From: Amycolatopsis sp. NBC_00345
GTDB taxonomy: Bacteria > Actinomycetota > Actinomycetes > Mycobacteriales > Pseudonocardiaceae
Reading direction: 5' to 3'
Length of the DNA: 64,000 nt
Assembly: GCF_036116635.1 (NCBI RefSeq)
Contig: NZ_CP107995.1
Coordinates: 8,246,001-8,310,000 of the forward strand
The position numbers and the translations under genes were made by a program. A model generated the notes under the pieces. It made no database searches and was not told the DNA's origin. It worked only from the letters and a program-made list of their open reading frames with translations. Shown piece after piece: positions 46,746 through 54,018 of this stretch. Position 1 is the first letter of the stretch. Each line of letters starts with the position of its first letter.

Positions 46746-47321
46746 GTGACGGCAGCGGCACCTGCCATCTCGGGGGCAGAGACGACGTGGGCGGCCGGCA
46801 GTCGAGGGAGTCCTGTGGCCGTGCCTGTGGAATTCACCGACTTCGGTGAGTTCGTGCAGGCCACCCTCCCTGGTCTGCTCCGCTACGGCCACGCGCTCAC
46901 CGGTAACCCGCACGACGCGGCGGACCTGGTGCAGACGGTGCTGGAGAAGATCGGCGCGCGCTGGTCGTACGTTCAGCAGAAGACGGGCGACCCGCTCGCG
47001 TACGTCCGGCGTTCGATGGCGAACGCGCACGTCAGCCGATGGAGACGGACGCGGCGCGAGAACCTCGTCGCCGACCTGCCGGAGACCGCGCCGCACCCGG
47101 CCGCGGACCCGTTCGAGCACGAGCCGCTCTGGCAGGCGTTGCGAAATCTGCCGCCGAGGCAACGCGCGGTGATGGTGCTGCGTTACTACGAGGGGCTCTC
47201 CGAAGTGGAGATCGCCGAGGCACTGGGCGTCAGCCAGGGCACGGTGAAGAGCCAGGCCAGCAAGGCCATCGCGTCACTGCGGGTGAAACTCAAGCAAGGG
47301 GAAGGGAGCGAAGCGGGTTGA
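46746..47321 (+). CDS. SigE-family ECF sigma factor
   Basis: 191 residues from GTG 46746, chosen for the GGAGGTGG seven bases upstream. ATG 46683 is in frame but its GGGGGAG is only two bases away. Region 2 reads FGEFVQATLPGLLRYGHALTG, then AADLVQTVLEKI. Region 4 reads LPPRQRAVMVLRYYEGLSEVE and ALGVSQGTVKSQASKAI. This is the SigE70-like group common in Streptomyces and relatives. The stop overlaps the TTG start of the membrane protein behind it, which is the likely anti-sigma or sensor. Confidence 0.9.
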   Translation: MTAAAPAISGAETTWAAGSRGSPVAVPVEFTDFGEFVQATLPGLLRYGHALTGNPHDAADLVQTVLEKIGARWSYVQQKTGDPLAYVRRSMANAHVSRWRRTRRENLVADLPETAPHPAADPFEHEPLWQALRNLPPRQRAVMVLRYYEGLSEVEIAEALGVSQGTVKSQASKAIASLRVKLKQGEGSEAG

Positions 47322-48145
47322 ACGAGTCCGAGGACGAGCTGGAGCAGCGGCTTCGCGCCCTGTTCGCCGACGAGCGGCTGGGCGTCGAGCCCACGGCCGA
47401 CGCCGGCCCCGCCATCGTCGCGGGCGCCCGGCGGCGCCGGCAGCGGCAGCGCGTGCTGATGGCGTCGACCGGCGCGGTCTGCGCGCTGGGGCTCGTGGCG
47501 GGCGGGCTGACCGTGTTCCGCCTCCACGCCCAGGACAACACGGCCCAGATAGTCGCGTCACAGCCGACGGTCGGCGACGCGCCGGTGTTGACGCCGACGC
47601 CAGAGTCCCCATCGAGCACGCCGATTGCCGCCGACCCGCCGCCGCCCGCGCCGCCGTCGGAGGAGATCCACACGTCGACCAAGGCGAGGCAGCCGTCGCG
47701 GCCCGGGGCGCCGACCCACGCCGACCCGCCCGCGAAAGTCACCACCGGCTCGCTGCTGACCGCCGACGGGCTCGGCGGCCTCAAGCTCGGGATGACCGAG
47801 ACCCAGCTCGCTGATCAAGGCATCACGCTCACCAACGCGAAGCAGACCTCCAACTGCACGTACTACGACGTCCAGGGCGCGGGGGTCCCCGCGGCCACTG
47901 CGCTGGTCTCGCCGTCGAGCGGCGTGGTCGTGGTCAAGCCCGACGGCGCCGCGCACACCCCCGAGGGGGTCGGCTCCGGCTCGTCCAAGGACGACGTCCT
48001 CGCCAGCTACCCCGGAACATCCGTGCAGTCCGGTGGGTTGGTCTCACCGGTAGGTGGCGACGGTTCGTACGTCTTCACATTGAGTGACGACGGCGCCGTA
48101 GCGAGCATCGACCTCCGCAGTGCGAACCAGGACTGCGCCGGCTGA
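47318..48145 (+). CDS. Single-pass membrane protein coupled to the SigE-type factor (putative anti-sigma/sensor)
   Basis: 275 residues from TTG 47318 (TTGA overlap). Residues 1-45 are cytoplasmic and charged (EDELEQRLRALFADERLG). A TM helix follows RRRRQRQR (VLMASTGAVCALGLVAGGLTV). A Pro/Ser/Thr-rich spacer of about 90 residues leads to an outer domain that starts LLTADGLGGLKLGMTETQLAD and has a Cys pair (SNCTYYD; NQDCAG). No zinc-binding anti-sigma motif is present. The overlap with the sigma gene makes an anti-sigma role plausible. Confidence 0.75.
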   Translation: MNESEDELEQRLRALFADERLGVEPTADAGPAIVAGARRRRQRQRVLMASTGAVCALGLVAGGLTVFRLHAQDNTAQIVASQPTVGDAPVLTPTPESPSSTPIAADPPPPAPPSEEIHTSTKARQPSRPGAPTHADPPAKVTTGSLLTADGLGGLKLGMTETQLADQGITLTNAKQTSNCTYYDVQGAGVPAATALVSPSSGVVVVKPDGAAHTPEGVGSGSSKDDVLASYPGTSVQSGGLVSPVGGDGSYVFTLSDDGAVASIDLRSANQDCAG

Positions 48146-48161
48146 TCCCGGCGCTGAAGAC

Positions 48162-48202
48162 GAACCCGGGCTGTCCACAGGGGGAGAGCCCGGGTTCTTT
48201 CT
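48162..48202 (+). terminator. Terminator 1 after the SigE/anti-sigma operon
   Basis: GAACCCGGGCT (48162-48172) pairs with AGCCCGGGTTC (48187-48197), followed by TTTCT. Its loop contains CTGTCCACA, a DnaA-box-like motif. Confidence 0.75.
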
Positions 48203-48221
48203 GTCCACAGGTGGACAACAA

Positions 48222-48261
48222 GAAGCCCGGGTTGTCCACAGATGGGGACAACCCGGGCTTC
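48222..48261. terminator. Terminator 2, bidirectional, before ferritin 3' end
   Basis: GAAGCCCGGGTTGTCC (48222-48237) is perfectly complementary to 48246-48261 around an 8-nt loop. It serves the plus-strand operon and the convergent ferritin gene. The arm includes TTGTCCACA (48232-48240), identical to the actinobacterial DnaA box. Confidence 0.85.
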
Positions 48262-48278
48262 TCGGGTGCTCGGGCTGG

Positions 48279-48830
48279 TTACAGCGCGCCGCCTGCGACC
48301 GGGGGCATGCCCGCGTCCGCGCCGGCGTCGCCGACGGACTCGCGGTGCAGGAACTTCTCGATTTCGTACACGTTGTCACCCGCGCGCCGCGCGACGGTGA
48401 GCAGCGTGGACATCTGCGAGATCTCCTCGACCTGCTCCTTGAGGAACCACTGCGTGAACTGCTCGCTGATGTAGTCCTCTTCGGCTCGCGCGGCCTTCGC
48501 CAGCGCGGAGATGTCGGCCGCGACCTCCTTCTCCTGCGCCAGTGCGAGCTCGATCAGCTCGATGGGCGAGGAGAAATCGTTGCGGACGTCGCCGGTGCCG
48601 GGGATCTCGAGGTGGTGGTCCCGGTCCAGCATGTACTGGACGAGCGCCATCGCGTGGTTCCGCTCTTCGACCGACTGCTTGTAGAAGTGCTTCGCGAGCT
48701 GCGGCAGGTCCTCGTTGTCGAACCAGACCGCGAGCGCGATGTACTGCTGGGAGGCGTTGAACTCGTTGTGGATTTGCGCCTGGAGCAGTTCGTAGAACTT
48801 CGAGCGCGGTTCTTTCTTCGTGACGGCCAT
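48279..48830 (-). CDS. Ferritin (BfrB/Ftn-type iron-storage protein)
   Basis: 183 residues from ATG 48830; a longer frame to 48854 lacks support. QAQIHNEFNASQQYIALAVW, KQSVEERNHAMALVQYML and EISQMSTLLTV follow the ferritin four-helix bundle, with the ferroxidase Glu/His residues in EFNASQQY and EERNHA. There is no heme-binding Met of bacterioferritin, so it is a heme-free ferritin of the mycobacterial BfrB type. The upstream region is AT-rich and holds several DmdR/IdeR-like boxes, so iron-dependent control is expected. Confidence 0.93.
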   Translation of the reverse strand: MAVTKKEPRSKFYELLQAQIHNEFNASQQYIALAVWFDNEDLPQLAKHFYKQSVEERNHAMALVQYMLDRDHHLEIPGTGDVRNDFSSPIELIELALAQEKEVAADISALAKAARAEEDYISEQFTQWFLKEQVEEISQMSTLLTVARRAGDNVYEIEKFLHRESVGDAGADAGMPPVAGGAL

Positions 48831-48891
48831 GGCTACGACGGTACGACAGATCACTAATTATTTCCACTTTTCCCTGGTGATCTCCACCCTA

Positions 48892-48979
48892 TTAGGGTTA
48901 CCATTCCTAAAGAAAGACAGACTTATTTTGGTTAGCCTTCCCTTAATAAGTTTTCATCATTTAGGGAAGGCTAACTTCG
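48892..48979. promoter_or_regulatory. AT-rich ferritin control region with iron boxes and an inverted repeat
   Basis: Three sites resemble the DmdR/IdeR box TTAGGTTAGSCTAACCTAA: 48892-48910 (TTAGGGTTACCATTCCTAA), 48926-48944 (minus strand AAGGGAAGGCTAACC core) and 48961-48979 (TTAGGGAAGGCTAACTTCG). The last two are mirror copies: GTTAGCCTTCCCTTAA at 48931 is complementary to 48960-48975 with one mismatch. The pair could also act as the terminator of the arginine deiminase gene, whose stop is at 48983. Confidence 0.65.
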
Positions 48980-48982
48980 CCT

Positions 48983-50194
48983 TTATATCGTGTCGCGCAG
49001 TACTGGGCAGGACATGCATCGCGGCCCGCCGCGACCGGAGCCCAGCTCGGACCCGGCGATCGGCAGCACCTCGATTCCCGCGGCCATCAGGCGTTCGTTC
49101 GTCTCGGCGTTGCGCTCGTATCCGACGACCACGCCGGGTGCCAGCGCGAGCGTGTTGTTGCCGTCGTCCCATTGTTCGCGTTCCGCGGTCACTGGGTCGA
49201 GCCCAGTGTCGATGACGCGCAGCCGGTCGATGCCCATCGCCTCCGCGGCCGCGCTGAGGAACGGTGCGGGGCCGGCCACCTTCACGCCGCCGTCGCCGGT
49301 CGGGCGCAGGGTGAACGCCTTGAGCGAGTCGCGTGCCAGCGGGTACATCACCACCGCGTCGGCGGCGACCATCGTGCACACCGTGTCCAGGTGCATCGTC
49401 GCGCGCGACTGCTCGATCGGCACCGCCAGCACGGTGTGCGCGATGCCGTCCGCGAACACCGACCGTGCGAGCGATTCCGCGCCCGCGGCCGTCGTCCGCT
49501 CGCCGACGCCGATGGCGAGCACGCCGGGGGCCAGCAGCATCACGTCGCCGCCCTCGATGGGCGCCGAGTGCGCGCCGTACGCGCGGGCCGCGTGCCGGAA
49601 GCGCGGGTGGTAGGCGTAGACGAGGTCGAGCACGGCCGTTTCGCGGCGCCGCGCCGGCATGGTCAGCGACGAGATCGCCACGCGGTCGCCGATCCACGCC
49701 GACGAGTCGCGCGTGAACAGCAGGTTCGGCAGCGGGTCGACGGCGAAGTCGCGCGGGTCGTGCATCATCCGCACCAGCGACGCGCCCTCGGCGGACGGCA
49801 GTTCCTCGAACGTCATGCCGGCCATCAGCACCTCGGCGAGGGTGTCCGCGTCGACACTCGTTAGGTGCGACCTAACGGAATCCGCGAGGTCGCCGCCCAG
49901 CCGGCGGTCATCCACAGCCGCGTGCACACCCGCGGTGTGCGCGCGCTGGTCCTCCAGCGCCGTGCGCAGCGAGTCGGCGAGAAGCAGCACTTCGACGCCG
50001 CGGCCGCGCAGCACCTCCGCGAACGCGTCGTGCTCCTGTTGTGCGCGATCCACCCACGGGATGGAGTCGAAGAGGAGCTGGTCATTGTTGCGGGGCGTCA
50101 GCCTTTTGAGCTCGTTTCCCGGCCGGTGCAGCAGAACCGCACGGAGAGGTCCGACTTCGCTGTCCACCCTGGGTGGTGCCGTTTCGTCGATCAC
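48983..50194 (-). CDS. arcA: Arginine deiminase
   Basis: 403 residues. The guanidino-modifying fold is complete: VLLHRPGNELKRLTP, NLLFTRDSS (catalytic Asp), PIEGGDVM, ATMHLDTVCTM (catalytic His), WDDGNNTLAL and PRCMSCPV with the nucleophilic Cys393 in RCMS. It converts arginine to citrulline and ammonia, the first step of the arginine deiminase pathway. No ornithine carbamoyltransferase, carbamate kinase or antiporter gene is nearby. GTG start; TAGGCT on the minus strand six bases upstream suggests a leaderless mRNA. Codons around 49861-49875 carry a perfect TTAGGTGCGACCTAA palindrome. Confidence 0.95.
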   Translation of the reverse strand: MIDETAPPRVDSEVGPLRAVLLHRPGNELKRLTPRNNDQLLFDSIPWVDRAQQEHDAFAEVLRGRGVEVLLLADSLRTALEDQRAHTAGVHAAVDDRRLGGDLADSVRSHLTSVDADTLAEVLMAGMTFEELPSAEGASLVRMMHDPRDFAVDPLPNLLFTRDSSAWIGDRVAISSLTMPARRRETAVLDLVYAYHPRFRHAARAYGAHSAPIEGGDVMLLAPGVLAIGVGERTTAAGAESLARSVFADGIAHTVLAVPIEQSRATMHLDTVCTMVAADAVVMYPLARDSLKAFTLRPTGDGGVKVAGPAPFLSAAAEAMGIDRLRVIDTGLDPVTAEREQWDDGNNTLALAPGVVVGYERNAETNERLMAAGIEVLPIAGSELGSGRGGPRCMSCPVLRDTI

Positions 50195-50217
50195 CAGCCG
50201 AGCCTAATGAGCGCGGG

Positions 50218-51042
50218 TCAGGGGAGCCAGGAGATGTGGCCCTTCAGCAGCGAATACCCGACGAACGACACCACGTCGAAAAGCGTGTGCGCGGCGACGA
50301 GCGGCCACAGCCGGTTCGTCTTCTGCCACACGCGGCCGAACACCAGGCCCATGACGAGGTTCCCGACGAACCCGCCGAAGCCCTGGTACAGGTGGTACGA
50401 ACCGCGCAGCACGGCGGCGCCGAACAGGGAGGCGTTCTCGCGGACGCCGAGCTGGCGCAGCCGCGTCAACAGGTAGCCGATCACGAGCACCTCCTCGGCG
50501 AAGGCGTTGCCGAACGCGGAAAGCGTCAGCGCGATCGGGCGCCACCACGTGTCGCCCAAAGTGGACGGTTGGACCGCGAGGCTGAAACCCAGGTGGTAGG
50601 AGAGGAAGTACAGGCCCAGACCGGGAATCCCGATCACGGCGGCGATCCCGAGCGTCACGAGCGTGTCGAAGCCGGGTGAGCGCCGGTCGAGGCCGAGGTC
50701 GCGGACCTTCAGCCCGGCGCGCCACAGCAGGTACAGGCCGAGCCCGCCCCAGCCGATGAGCTGCAGGGCGTTCAGCAACTGCTGGAGCAGGTCCAACAGA
50801 CTCGCGGCGGCCTGTGGGACGTTGAGCTGAGCCTGCTGCTGCGCGAGTGGCGTGGGCCGCAGCAGAGAGTCCACAAGGGACAGCAGGCTGCGCGCACCGG
50901 AGAGGCCGAGCGTGATGCCGAAGACGAGCACCAGCTCGAACTTGACTGTGCGGCGTTCCTTCGCGTCCGTGATCGGCTTCGGGAACGCCGGCGCCACGGG
51001 CAGCAGCCAGGATCGCAGGCCCGATCGCTCTGTGGTGCTCAT
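50218..51042 (-). CDS. CPBP-family intramembrane metalloprotease
   Basis: 274 residues with about eight TM helices. The three Abi/CAAX-protease motifs are present: FAEEVLVIGYLLTRL (EExxxR-type), GSYHLYQGFGGFVGN (FxxxH-type) and LVAAHTLFDVV (HxxxD-type). Such proteases process prenylated proteins or act in bacteriocin self-immunity in other bacteria. No peptide gene is visible here. The TAGCGT -10 (minus strand, 51054-51049) lies six bases before the ATG and shares bases with the -10 of the divergent PPOX gene. Confidence 0.9.
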   Translation of the reverse strand: MSTTERSGLRSWLLPVAPAFPKPITDAKERRTVKFELVLVFGITLGLSGARSLLSLVDSLLRPTPLAQQQAQLNVPQAAASLLDLLQQLLNALQLIGWGGLGLYLLWRAGLKVRDLGLDRRSPGFDTLVTLGIAAVIGIPGLGLYFLSYHLGFSLAVQPSTLGDTWWRPIALTLSAFGNAFAEEVLVIGYLLTRLRQLGVRENASLFGAAVLRGSYHLYQGFGGFVGNLVMGLVFGRVWQKTNRLWPLVAAHTLFDVVSFVGYSLLKGHISWLP

Positions 51043-51048
51043 GCGCGC

Positions 51049-51058
51049 ACGCTACCTT
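51049..51058. promoter_or_regulatory. Overlapping divergent -10 elements
   Basis: ACGCTACCTT holds TAGCGT on the minus strand (51054-51049) and TACCTT on the plus strand (51053-51058). Each ends six bases before a start codon (51042 minus, 51065 plus). The whole intergenic gap is 22 bp. Confidence 0.65.
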
Positions 51059-51064
51059 CGGGGT

Positions 51065-51532
51065 ATGCCGAGGACTATCGCCACCAACACGAAAGTCGAC
51101 CGCGACGCGCTGGTCGAGTTCCTGAAGACGCGCCACCACGCGATCCTGACGACCCGGCGAGCCGACGGGAGCCCCCAGCTCTCGCCCCTCACCTGCGGCG
51201 TCGACGACCAGGGCCGGCTCGTGGTCGCGACCTACCCGAAGCGGGCCAAAGTGGTCAACATCCGCCGCGAGCCCCAGGTCTCCGTCTGTGTGCTCTCCGA
51301 CGAGTGGAACGGTCCTTGGGTCCAGCTCGACGGCACCGCCGAGGTGATCGACCTGCCCGACGCCGTCGAGCCACTCGTCGACTACTTCCGCAGCATTTCG
51401 GGCGAGCACCCGAACTGGGACGAGTACCGCGAAGCCATGCGCAAACAGGGCAAGAGCCTCATCCGCGTCACGATCGACCGGTGGGGCCCCATCGCGACGG
51501 GCGGTTTCCCGCCCGAGCTGGCTGACGACTGA
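51065..51532 (+). CDS. PPOX-class F420-dependent oxidoreductase-type protein
   Basis: 155 residues. DALVEFLKTRHHAILTTRRADGSPQLSPLTCGVDD and KVVNIRREPQVSVCVL, quoted in parts of the split-barrel flavin-fold, are characteristic of the PPOX-class family (TIGR03618-like). Actinobacterial members often bind the deazaflavin F420 and reduce diverse substrates. The C-terminus SLIRVTIDRWGPIATGG is typical. The start codon has no Shine-Dalgarno and follows a -10 by six bases. Confidence 0.85.
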   Translation: MPRTIATNTKVDRDALVEFLKTRHHAILTTRRADGSPQLSPLTCGVDDQGRLVVATYPKRAKVVNIRREPQVSVCVLSDEWNGPWVQLDGTAEVIDLPDAVEPLVDYFRSISGEHPNWDEYREAMRKQGKSLIRVTIDRWGPIATGGFPPELADD

Positions 51533-51969
51533 TCCGGCGCCGGCCGGGTCGGCGCCGTGGCCGGGGTCGGCACCTCCTGTACGCGGGAGCGTGCCGTATG
51601 TGGACCGGCGCTCGCTGCAGGTGCCTGGGTGCGGCCCCACTCGGATGCCTGGATGTGGCCCGACGCGGAACTGGAGTCAGCGTCGATGGGTCCGGGCTAC
51701 TGACCCAGTGTCCGTTGTCCACCTGTGGATGGCCCAGCCGCGTCCCCAAATGGACAACTCAGACTGGTCCACAGGTGGACAACTCCAGGCGGGCAACTCA
51801 CGGTCATCCCCATGTGGATCGGTTGCGGTGATCCCCATGTGGATGGTTCAGAGCTGTCCACCTGTTGATGGCTCGTGACTGTCCACAAGTGGACAAGTCG
51901 GCCGTTCGATCCTGACCGCTCGGCTGCAGTTGGTAGTGCGGCGGGCCGTGGTTGGCGAAGCGGCTGGTG
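51533..51969. other. Non-coding interval with a cluster of DnaA-box-like motifs
   Basis: No gene supported. Between 51716 and 51896 there are seven near-matches to TTGTCCACA or its complement: 51716 (TTGTCCACC), 51750 (ATGGACAA), 51765 (TGGTCCACA), 51774 (GGTGGACAA), 51854 (CTGTCCACC), 51879 (CTGTCCACA) and 51888 (AGTGGACAA). CCCCATGTGGAT occurs twice (near 51808 and 51833). Confidence 0.7.
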
Positions 51970-52767
51970 TCAGTCGCCGCGTTGTTGCCGGAGGAACGGG
52001 CAGCCGACCAGGCGGCGGAGCTCGGCCGCCAGCTGGGGTGGGCTGTCGACGGACTTGGAGAACGCCAGCCGGACGTCGTGGTCGCCGGTGTCGGCCTCGA
52101 TGCGGAGGCGCAGGCCGAAACGGTCCAGGCCGAGTGGCCGGATGCGACCGCCGCGCAGGCCGGCGGGCAGGTGCTGGGCGAGCTGCTCGACGACGTCGGA
52201 GTGGTCGCTCTCCAGGTGGCGCAGCCAGTCGGCCTCGTAGTCGTGGAACGGGTCCGGCGGGGCGGCGCTGAACATGTGCGGCCGCAGCGAGTGCGTGCCC
52301 TCCGCGTCGGCCAGTACCAGGGAGGCCGGTGTGAGTCGCAGCAACGTCATGCCGTGGCCGACGTCTAGTAGCCGGTGGTCCGGCCGCTGCTCGGCGATCG
52401 AGACGGCGCGGGCGCGCGCCGAGACCGCCGTCAGAGGCCGGAGCCACCCGGTTATCCACAGCAGTCCGCGGATCGGCTCCCGCAGGTCCACCGGGGCGTG
52501 GTCGGCGAGCTCGACCATGACGGCGAGCTCGCCGCGCTGAGCCTGCCGGGACGTGCGCACCATGGGGTGCTCGTCCGGCAGAAGAATGCTGACGCTGCCG
52601 CTGTGGTGCACGTGGTGCAGCACGGGGACGACGCGTTCGGCCTCGCAGTCGGAGCGGTGCTGGGTCGGCATGATCGTCGCCGGCCCGTTCCGCGTCGCGA
52701 TCGTCTTGGCCCGTTCCGCGGGGTTGGGCGCGGGTGGACGGCGGACGGATGTCGGAGCCTCGGTCAC
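51970..52767 (-). CDS. DUF2470-containing protein under iron control
   Basis: 265 residues from GTG 52767, with AGGAGGTGA five bases upstream. The start PNPAERAKTIATRNGPATI and the VPVLHHVHHSGSVSILLPDE segment form a split-barrel-like N-terminal domain. The C-terminal HDYEADWLRHLESDHSDVV is the DUF2470 domain of HugZ-type heme-utilisation and related proteins. A near-consensus iron box lies 16 bp upstream, so expression should rise when iron is low. It likely acts in heme or siderophore-iron use, with the exact reaction unknown. Confidence 0.82.
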   Translation of the reverse strand: MTEAPTSVRRPPAPNPAERAKTIATRNGPATIMPTQHRSDCEAERVVPVLHHVHHSGSVSILLPDEHPMVRTSRQAQRGELAVMVELADHAPVDLREPIRGLLWITGWLRPLTAVSARARAVSIAEQRPDHRLLDVGHGMTLLRLTPASLVLADAEGTHSLRPHMFSAAPPDPFHDYEADWLRHLESDHSDVVEQLAQHLPAGLRGGRIRPLGLDRFGLRLRIEADTGDHDVRLAFSKSVDSPPQLAAELRRLVGCPFLRQQRGD

Positions 52768-52782
52768 AGGGTCACCTCCTAC

Positions 52783-52801
52783 TTAGGTGAGCCTAACCTG
52801 A
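52783..52801. promoter_or_regulatory. DmdR/IdeR iron box upstream of the DUF2470 gene
   Basis: TTAGGTGAGCCTAACCTGA matches the consensus TTAGGTTAGSCTAACCTAA at 17 of 19 positions by hand alignment. It is located 16 bp before the DUF2470 start and 90 bp before the divergent gene at 52891. Confidence 0.88.
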
Positions 52802-52890
52802 ATTCTGCCGTGTTGGGAAGGGGCGCGCGGTAACGCCACCCTCGCATCGGCCGAATAGAGGGTGACCTGCGCCAACGCTGAGGGGGAGCC

Positions 52891-53937
52891 GTGACCGTCA
52901 GGCCGGAATCGGAACGTGTCCACGCCTGGGAGCCCGACCCGGCGGTGCCGGCCGGAGCGCTGCCGTTGTTCGGCGAATTCATGGTGAAGGTCCGCCGGCG
53001 CGCGGTCGGGGAGACAGTCTTCGCGGCGCTGCTCACGCTCGGCGGGGTCGCACTGTTCTTCGGCGACGTCGGGATCGTCACGCCGATCTTCGTTGTCGTC
53101 ATCTTCGGTGCTTACCTGGCACTCGGTGTGTACAACCTCGTGGTCTCCCTGTGGATGAAGCCGCTCCTCAAGGCGCGGTTCGAACTCGTCGAGTGCACGC
53201 CGGATGCCGCGTTCGCCGCCGGGAGCACGATCGGGGTACGCCTGCCCGACGGCCGCTGGCTCCGGACCAAACTCCCCGAGGGGATGCGCCTTCAGCTCTT
53301 CGGCCAGCGCCGGCTGTGGCTGCTGCGCCTCGGGGACCGGGCAGTGGTGACGGTGCCAGGTGTCCTGCTCGTGCGATCGGGGCGGATCCAGGATGAGCCC
53401 ATCCCCGATGCACAGCCTCTGCCCGTCGCGTCGGTGGAGCCGACTTCGCCACGGCTCGACCCAGTGCTGGCCGCACACCGGCGGGACGCCGCTCGTTTGA
53501 TGGCGTGGTTCGCCGTGGCGATCCTCGTCGTCTTCGTGTGGGCAGCCTGGTCCGGCGTGGGCTTCGCCCTCGACACGCCCTTGGCCGCCATCCCGGCCGG
53601 GGTGGTCTTGATCGGCCTTGCCCTGGCCGCGCTGCCGATCGTCGGCTCCATCATCCTGATGCGCCGGCCGTTGCCGCACGACACGTGGACCGAGCTGAGG
53701 GTGGTCCTCGACGGTCCGATCCAGGTCAGCGGCCGTGGCGTGGCTCGCTTCCGGGGACACACCACGCTGCCCGACGGTCGGCCGATCGCCTTCCGGGGGC
53801 CCAGGGTTCCCCTGTCGGTGGTCGTCAACGTCGCCGCCACGGGACAGCTGTGGACAGCTGGGTTGCCCCGACCCGGCAAGGGCGCGGTGGCCGGCGTGCC
53901 CGGCCACGCGGTTTACGGCGTCGTCCGGTTCGGCTGA
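52891..53937 (+). CDS. Membrane protein of unknown function
   Basis: 348 residues from GTG 52891, preceded by GAGGGGGAG. Two TM helices lie near 45-90 (TVFAALLTLGGVALFFGDVG; IFVVVIFGAYLALGVYNLVV) and two near 200-245. Between them is a cytoplasmic beta-rich region (RFELVECTPDAAFAAGSTIG), and a second beta-rich domain follows at the C-terminus (VVLDGPIQVSGRGVARFRG). No known family. It diverges from the iron-controlled DUF2470 gene across 123 bp, so it may share the iron box. Confidence 0.72.
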   Translation: MTVRPESERVHAWEPDPAVPAGALPLFGEFMVKVRRRAVGETVFAALLTLGGVALFFGDVGIVTPIFVVVIFGAYLALGVYNLVVSLWMKPLLKARFELVECTPDAAFAAGSTIGVRLPDGRWLRTKLPEGMRLQLFGQRRLWLLRLGDRAVVTVPGVLLVRSGRIQDEPIPDAQPLPVASVEPTSPRLDPVLAAHRRDAARLMAWFAVAILVVFVWAAWSGVGFALDTPLAAIPAGVVLIGLALAALPIVGSIILMRRPLPHDTWTELRVVLDGPIQVSGRGVARFRGHTTLPDGRPIAFRGPRVPLSVVVNVAATGQLWTAGLPRPGKGAVAGVPGHAVYGVVRFG

Positions 53938-54018
53938 CACGATCGGTTCGGCTGACAGGACTGGGTTGGCTGACAGGACTGGGTTGGCTGACGGGATCGG
54001 GTTGGTCGACGGGATCGG
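53929..54018. repeat. Five 18-bp tandem repeats at and beyond a stop codon
   Basis: Units: TTCGGCTGACACGATCGG (53929), TTCGGCTGACAGGACTGG (53947), GTTGGCTGACAGGACTGG (53965), GTTGGCTGACGGGATCGG (53983) and GTTGGTCGACGGGATCGG (54001). The first unit contains the last codons and TGA stop of the upstream gene, so the array grew from the gene end. Confidence 0.92.

Noticed and set aside
51716..51896. Replication origin
   Set aside because: DnaA-box-like motifs are present but dnaA, dnaN, gyrB or recF are not, and most boxes have mismatches.
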